64,000 nt of DNA, taken from Saccopteryx bilineata. Lineage: Eukaryota > Chordata > Mammalia > Chiroptera > Emballonuridae. Under the pieces are notes generated by a model. That model did no database searches, was not told where the DNA came from, and saw only the letters and a program-made list of their open reading frames with translations. Made by a program: the position numbers and the translations under genes. Positions within the stretch are counted from its first letter, which is position 1. Each line of letters begins with the position of its first letter. Below, one piece after another: positions 58,351-64,000 of this stretch. The stretch is from contig NC_089498.1 in assembly GCF_036850765.1 (NCBI RefSeq), positions 76,734,305 through 76,798,304 on the forward strand, read 5' to 3'.

Positions 58351-59639
58351 CTGAGGGTGGTTTTGTTGATAGTATTAATGAGATTTAATAAAGAATAAAA
58401 AGTTTAAAAAAATCAAAAATCAAAAAGAGTTGTTTTTTTTTAAAAAAAATTAATAATGAAATAAAGAAAAATAAAATAATAATTTTTTAAAAAAGGAAAT
58501 TATTCCCCCCCTCCTTTTTTCCTCTCCTCTCCCCTTTTTCTTGAGAAAATCTTGTGGTGAACTATGAATTATAACAAACAATGCCTGTGATGGAGGTCCT
58601 GAATTGGAGAAAAGTAATAAAGGGGCAAAAAAAAAAAAAAAGAAAAAAAAAGGAAAAAAAAAAGGGGGTGGTGGTATGGACCCACAAAAAGCAAATAAGG
58701 AAAAAATTTGGGTCAAGAATAAAATGATTTGCTTTTAGGTGTTGGTGTTGTCTAAGAGTTATGATGAGAGGAATAAGAGAACAGAAAAATGGGGGGACAA
58801 ATTAAAAAAATACTATTGTATTTAGTGGAACAAGAACTAGATAAAATGGAGAGCCAGGGATGGGAGCACTGCTAGTGAGTTAAAAAGGTGAAGTAAAAAA
58901 CCTCCAAAATGCCACAAACATAAGTTTGAGTCCCAGATAAGATAATTTGTTTGTTATTGAGGTTTGAATGAGAGGAGATGTAAAGGAGAAAGGAAGAAAC
59001 TAATATAGAGGGAGAAAAGAAAGAGAGAGAGAGAAAAAAAGAGGGAACCAGTAAAAGAAGAAAAAAGAAAGGAGAGAGAGAGAGTTAAGGGTTTTGGAGT
59101 GCAACCCTCATAGAGAGAAAGGAAGAGGAGAAAAAAGATAATGGGAGATGTAACACTTATGGGTAGTGTAGTTCAAGGAGAGGAGAGAGTAAGACCGGCA
59201 GAGAGTTAATCGGCCAAATTGGAGGAGGAAAAAAAGTATCAAGAATGAAGATAAGAGAAACAAACGAACAAATATAATAAAATGGGATAGGTTATAAAGT
59301 CTGCAGATTATTCTTGATTTTGAGAGGTTATCTTCTTGTTTTTTCTTTTCTCTCCCTCTTCCTGGTCGGTGACTCTGTACCCCAGGTTCTGCCCCTTTGG
59401 CACGCTCAGGTAGAGGTTTGCAGTTGATAAGTCTCTATGGCAATGTCATGTATTGTGCTTTAGTCTCGTTGGGAGTCAAGGCTCATTAGCTTTCATAGGC
59501 TCCGACAGTGAGAGAGTCCGTGTTCCTGGAGCCTTTCTCCTAGTCTTTCCTTCCTCAATTAGTAGCCTGATAATCCAGCTATGGGGTTGTTGCTGCCTCT
59601 GCCTGGATAGTAAGAGGTTCAAAGAGCTGGCAACTCCCC

Positions 59640-60310
59640 ACTCTATTTCCACTCAGCACAGGGCTCTGGGTAAGGCTCAGTCAGTCAGAGCTGCTAGCAT
59701 AATCAGGCGGGCTTTCCGCCCACTCAAAGACCTCTGGCTCTGCCACTCTGTCCGGTAACACAGGCGGGCACCCACTTCCGGGGTGCTTGGAGGAAACTCT
59801 CATTCACTATCTGCGCGCGCAGACCAGGATATCCGGCCAGTAGTCTCACGCTCTGAGTGAAACCCCCAACTGCATGGAAATTTGCAGTGCTGGAATTCGC
59901 TCTCGCTCCGTCCCCGTGCGCGGCTTTTGCAAGGCGCTGGGGCGGCCCAAGATTCCGCTTTTGCCCACAAAAGGCCCCTGACTCTGCCCCTCTGTGCGAT
60001 AACATGGGCGCGCCCTGCCGAGGCACTCGGAGGAATCGCTCACTCCTTATCTGCGCGCGCACACCAGGATATGAGGCCGGCCGCGTTTCCCTGAGTGAAA
60101 CCCTCACCAGCACGGAAAATTTCCACCGTTGGAATTAGTTCTCGCTCCCTCCCGTGCGCGGCTTTCCCAGGGCGCTGGGGCTGCCCAGAGATTCTGCTTT
60201 CGGCCCACAGAAAGGCCTCTGACCCTGCCTCTCTGTGGGGCAACACGGACACCCACTTCTGGGGCTTAGGAAGAGATCTCTCGCCCACTAACTGCGCACC
60301 AACCAGGAGA
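59640..60310 (-). repeat. L1 copy 2 5'UTR tandem units, about 243 bp each
   Basis: The block beginning cctctgactctgcc-like recurs at about 59731, 59975 and 60215, a period of 241-244 bp. Each unit shares cactc..tatctgcgcgcgc, accaggatat, ctgagtgaaaccc, tcgctc and gcgcggcttt..ggcgctggggc. Two full units and partial ones at both ends are present, all CpG-rich, inside the L1 promoter region. Confidence 0.85.
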
Positions 60311-60761
60311 ACGGGTAAAATGACTGCCCCGCTTGTCTTTCTTTGTTTGGGTTTGGCGCGAGTGTTAGCTTGTATTGCCCGGCTTGCCACAGGAACAGTT
60401 TTTCCTCCGCTAGGATCTTCGTGCCACAGCCTGGTTCGGCCTTTTGTGCGCGGCCTGGATGTATTCACCCCCTTTGCCCGCCTCAGTTTCTATATTCACA
60501 GTTACCAGAGAAAGCCGCCCTGTTTAGGTTAGTGAGGAAGGCGGAGCATTTCTTACTCCCTATTTCCTTCAGCATTTGGTTATATATTTAGCCAATTTTT
60601 CACTCGACCATACCTTCGGGTGTATTGCAAAGCATCTGGAGGCTCCAAGTATAGGTTTTTCTGTTTCTGGTTGAAGATCTTGTTGAGTTTTGGGGGAGAT
60701 TTATCGGTATCGCTTCCTACTCCGCCATTACTCTGATGTCATCTCCGAGGATTGTCTTTTT

Positions 60762-61650
60762 AATAAATGGGGTTAGACAATTGGGTAACCGTGCGCAAAA
60801 AAAAAAAAAAAAAAAAATTATAAAAGAATTTGCATCAGTATTTTGCACCATATACAAATTAACTGAAAGAACTAAATGTGAAGCCTGAAACTACAAAACT
60901 TCTGGATGATAACCTGCAAAATTTTTGTGACTGTGCTTTAAGCCATTGTTTCTTATATATAACACCATAAGCATGTATAAAAACACTGATGAACTGGACT
61001 TGAAAATGGAAAATTGCTTTTGGAAAGACTGTTATGAGAATTAAAGACAAACCACAGACTAGGAGAAAATCTTTGCAAAGCATATGTCTGATAAAGGGCT
61101 AGTCGCCATAATATATAAAAAACTTTCAAAACTCAATCAGTAAAGAAACAACCCAATGAAAAATGGGTAAATGATTTGGATATTCACCAGATATGAGGAT
61201 GGCAAATATGTACCTGAAAAGATGCTCAACCTCTTTAGTCATTAGGGAAATGTAAAATTAAAGCCACAAAGAAATACTATTACACATTTGTTAGAATTGT
61301 TAAAATTTTAAAGCAGAGTGTACCATATATTGCCCAGGAACTGGACCTTCCTGTTCATGGGAATATAAAATGCTGCACCGAGTTTGACAGTTTCTTAAAA
61401 AGTTAAACATACATCTACTATTTGATCCAACCATTTCATTCTTAGATATTTACCCAAGATAAGCGAAAGCATATGCCCATAAGAAGTCTTGTTCAGAAAT
61501 GCTCTTGGTAACTTTGTTTTTAATAGCTAAAACCTGAAAGTTAAATAGTTAAAAGCAAGATTACACAGATTACTTATCCATAGAGTGGAATACTAGTCAA
61601 ATAAAAATTGAAATGGAGTATTGATTGGATGAAACTCAAAATGATTGGGT
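60762..61650 (+). mobile_element. Old L1 ORF2 C-terminal fragment, plus strand, part 3
   Basis: Collinear with the L1 ORF2 end: aaactacaaaacttctggat, aagacaaaccacagactagg, agaaaatctttgcaaagcat, gataaagggctagtcgccat, acctgaaaagatgctcaacc, atttgatccaaccatttcat. Frames broken. It joins directly to the text left of L1 copy 2. Confidence 0.85.
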
Positions 61651-61679
61651 TTATTGAAAGAAGTAGGCAACAAGAACAA

Positions 61680-61972
61680 ATTGTGGTAAAGACAGTCAAT
61701 AAATGGTGTTGGGAAATTGGCAGGTACGTGTAAAAAAGAAACCACATCACCTTCTCACACCATTTACAACCATTTACAAGAATAAACTAAAAATTATTAA
61801 AGACTTAAATATAAGACTGAACTAGAAAAATTGAGAAAACATAACTATGTTACACTAACTAGTGTAATTTCTGATATCTTGGTTAGCAATATTGTTTCAG
61901 ACATATCTGTTCAGGCAAGGGAAACAAAAGGAAAAATAAACAAATGAGACTCCATCAAACTAAAAAGTTTTT
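61680..61972 (+). mobile_element. Second old L1 fragment, plus strand
   Basis: tcaataaatggtgttgggaa, catcaccttctcacaccatt, actaaaaattattaaagact and tgagactccatcaaactaaa correspond to an earlier part of L1 ORF2 than 61650, so this is a separate fragment or a rearranged repeat of the same region. Confidence 0.65.
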
Positions 61973-62323
61973 GGCCCTGGCCAGTTGGCTCAGTGGTAGA
62001 GCGTTGGCCTGGCATGCAGGAGTCTCGGATTTGATTCCCGGTCAGGGCACACAGGAGAAGCGCTCATCTGCTTCTCCACCCCTCCTCTTCTCCTTCCTCT
62101 CTGTCTCTCTCTTCCCCTCCCGCAGCCAAGGCTCCATTGGAGCAAAGTTGGCTTCTCCCTTAGGCGCTAGAATGGCTCTGGTTGCAACAGAGCAGCGCCC
62201 CAGATGGGCAGAGCATCGTCCCCTGGTGGACATACTGGGTGGATCCCAGTCGGGTGCATGCGGGAGTCTGTCTGACTGCCTCCCTGTTTCCAACTTCAGA
62301 AAAATTAAAAAAAAAAAAAAAAT
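61973..62323 (+). mobile_element. SINE-C copy, plus strand
   Basis: ggccctggccagttggctca, cccggtcagggcacacagga, gctccattggagcaaagttg and tccaacttcagaaaaattaa. It lies exactly at the boundary between the L1 fragment and the Tigger relic; no duplication was identified. Confidence 0.93.
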
Positions 62324-62329
62324 CTTGTG

Positions 62330-63308
62330 AGTCATAAAGGTCGAGTATTTCTGGAATGATACACTAGCAGTGGCTTTACTTTACAGTTACCGCTAGCATT
62401 TGCACACAATGCTAGGGTCAGATGATCCTTCATGGATTTATGACCTGTCAGCTTCTTCTCCTCTGCGGTGATGAAAGTTTTCCGGGGCATTTTTTTCTAA
62501 AACAATCCTGTTTCATCACAGTTGAACACTTGTTGGGGGATGTAGCCTTCCTTTGTGATAAGCGCAGCAAAACATGTGATGTACTCCTCAGCTGCCTTAA
62601 CGTCAGCACTCGCAGCTTCTATCAACATCATTCTTTTCTTCTTCTCAGCATTGTCCTTTACACTCACTTTCTTTGGCCCCATGATAGCACACAAAAAATG
62701 TTAGTAAAAAATGCAGAAAATGCCTGACCAGGTGGTGGCGCAGTGGATAGAGCGTTGGACTGGGATGTGGAGGACCCAGGTTTGAGACCCTGAGGTCGCC
62801 AGCTTGAACGCTGATTTGAGCAAGGCTCACCAGCTTGGACCCAAAGTCGCTGGCTTGAGTAAGAGGTTACTTGGTCTGCTGAAGGCCCATGGTCAAGGCA
62901 CATATGAGAAAGCAATCAATGAACAACTAAGGTGTCGTAAGGAAAAATTGATGATTGATGCTTCTCATCTCTCCCCGTTTCTGTCTGTCTGTCCCTGTCT
63001 ATCCCTCTCTCTGACTCTCTCTTCATCTCTATAAAAAAGAAACCCCACAAAACATGCAAAAATGATGCAAGAACGAGTATAGCGCACGAGATTCGACTTG
63101 ATTCTGTGGGTAACGTGAGAAAAAATGAGATGCTGGTGTTGTGCTGCTGATACTGGACTCGTGCGCCAATGCGCCAACTAGTGGCAGCTTCCTGAATCAC
63201 AACTCATATCTTGGAATTTCGCTTGGATCTCCAAATAAAACGGACAGAGTTGCAGTTCGTATCTTAAAAAATTTTATGTTTGTATGCTCGTATCTCAAGG
63301 TACCAGTG
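62330..63308 (-). pseudogene. Tigger transposase relic with internal deletion
   Basis: Minus strand: the element's 5' end (cactggtaccttgagata inverted, at 63308 with TA outside) and leader at 63050-63308, then a start (MGPKKVSVKDNAEKKKRMM, 62679 downwards) fused directly to the pre-catalytic block EAASADVKAAEEYI..CDETGLF. Next come a stop (TAG where Trp is usual), KKMPR, TFITAEEKK, GHKSMKD and KVKPLLVYHS, and the frame decays near 62345. The DNA-binding domains between the start and EAASAD are missing. Pogo-like DDE transposase family, dead copy. A SINE-A splits it. Confidence 0.9.
62722..63045 (+). mobile_element. SINE-A copy inside the Tigger relic
   Basis: gcctgaccaggtggtggcgc head, tttgagaccctgaggtcgcc, caatcaatgaacaactaagg and ctgtctgtctgtccctg, then an A-rich end. 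Flanks aatgcagaaaat and catgcaaaaatg fit a duplication. Confidence 0.93.
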
Positions 63309-63330
63309 TAAATGTATTTAGAAATAAATG

Positions 63331-63433
63331 GTTGGCTCAGTGGTAGAGCGTCGGCCCAATGTGTGGAAATCCCAGGTTTGATTTCTGGTTAGGGCACACT
63401 GGGGAAGAGGCCATCTGCTTCTCCACCTCTCCG

Positions 63434-63467
<34 letters not shown>

Positions 63468-63700
63468 TTCCCTTTCACAGCCATGGCTCAGTTTGTTCGA
63501 CTGCATTGGCTGGGTGCTGAGGATGGCTTTGTGGAACCTCCACCTCAGCTGCTAAAAATAGCTTAGTTTGGAAGGGCCCTAGATGGGTAGAGCATTGCCT
63601 CAGATAGGGTTTACCGGGTGGATCCTGGTTGGTGCACATGCGGAAGCCTGCTTCTCCCCCCCCCCCCCCCCCCCCCCGCACTTGGAAAAGAAAAAAAAAA
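63331..63700 (+). mobile_element. Divergent SINE-C copy, plus strand
   Basis: ggttggctcagtggtagagc, ggtttgatttctggttaggg, catctgcttctccacct, then gtgctgaggatggctttgtg and gggtggatcctggttggt. A C-run of about 21 replaces the usual gcctccccgt end. The head lacks the first few bases. Confidence 0.88.
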
Positions 63701-63702
63701 AG

Positions 63703-64000
63703 AAATGGGAAGCATCATATAAAGTAAACCAATTCTCTTGATTATCCCAAGAGTCAAGCAGTGACATATCACACTTATCAAAATTTTAAAAATGTCTTTA
63801 ATGAAAATATGTGAGTAGTCATTTATAGTAATTATCAACTTAAAAATAAATAAAAGTATAAGGCAAGAAGAATTTAAGAGTACAAAGAGTATAATTCTAT
63901 TTCTTTAGGTTTAAATCTAGTTTAGTTCTTTTTCCTTCAGCTTTCTTCTAGAGTTTTAAACCTCATGTAGCTTTCTAATGAGAATTTAAAATATTATTTT
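63703..64000. other. Intronic sequence, nothing recognised
   Basis: AT-rich end of the window without exon or repeat signature. Confidence 0.4.

Larger units (their letters stand above)
52955..60746 (-). mobile_element. L1 copy 2, nearly full-length, minus strand
   Basis: In L1 order: 5'UTR (60746 down to 58351), ORF1, a 303-bp inter-ORF segment, ORF2, 3'UTR and a short A-rich tail at about 52955-52965. Fourteen identical bases, aggattgtcttttt, flank it at 52941-52954 and 60748-60761, and host text reads through. It inserted into the older plus-strand L1. Open ORF1, few ORF2 lesions and an exact duplication indicate a fairly recent insertion. It opposes the direction of ADK. Confidence 0.95.

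Noticed and set aside
58450..58716. 88-codon minus-strand ORF upstream of L1 ORF1
   Set aside because: Low-complexity Phe/Pro-rich frame through T-rich L1 5'UTR, and it does not match ORF1.

Overview
The window looks like nuclear DNA from a bat. Roughly half is transposon-derived. Three tRNA-derived SINE families dominate: SINE-A (head gcctgaccaggcggtggcgc), SINE-B (gcctgacctgtggtggcgc) and SINE-C (ggccctggccggttggctc). There are also nonautonomous hAT elements, Tc1/mariner- and pogo/Tigger-like elements and LINE-1. From memory, this SINE mix fits Chiroptera, perhaps an emballonurid such as Saccopteryx. The species is an inference; no marker gene settles it. No prokaryotic operon, CRISPR array, rRNA gene or functional tRNA gene was seen.

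The one host gene recognised is ADK (adenosine kinase), on the plus strand, represented by its 5' part. Exon 1L (coding 3888-3952) lies in a CpG-rich promoter and gives the basic N-terminus of the long nuclear isoform. A second CpG-rich promoter with exon 1S (coding 31629-31642) gives the MTSV start of the short cytoplasmic isoform. Both end in the same codon phase and splice to shared exon 2 (43804-43878). The rest of ADK lies beyond the right edge. By mammalian synteny a divergent AP3M1 promoter is expected left of 3700, but no AP3M1 coding exon was found.

Layout: 1-3000 left flank; 3000-4450 GC-rich promoter zone; 3953-43803 intron of the long isoform, holding exon 1S and many SINE, MIR, L2, hAT and pogo copies; 43804-43878 exon 2; 43879-64000 intron 2. 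Intron 2 has deep nesting. An old plus-strand L1 is split by a Tigger-type element (44811-51896). That element contains one hAT carrying a SINE, and a minus-strand L1 that itself contains a second hAT carrying two SINEs. The old L1 is split again by a nearly full-length minus-strand L1 (52955-60746) with a 14-bp target duplication, an open ORF1, an ORF2 with four visible lesions and a 5'UTR with about 243-bp tandem units. A Tigger transposase relic with an internal deletion lies at 62330-63308.

I found no new multi-gene system. The best leads are the two ADK promoters with their start-codon contexts, the L1 5' tandem units, the nested and stacked insertions, a 65-bp retro-insert, and a short pogo-like element that keeps an acidic C-terminal coding tail. 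Coordinates of repeats are read by eye, accurate to a few bases where a duplication is quoted and to tens of bases otherwise.
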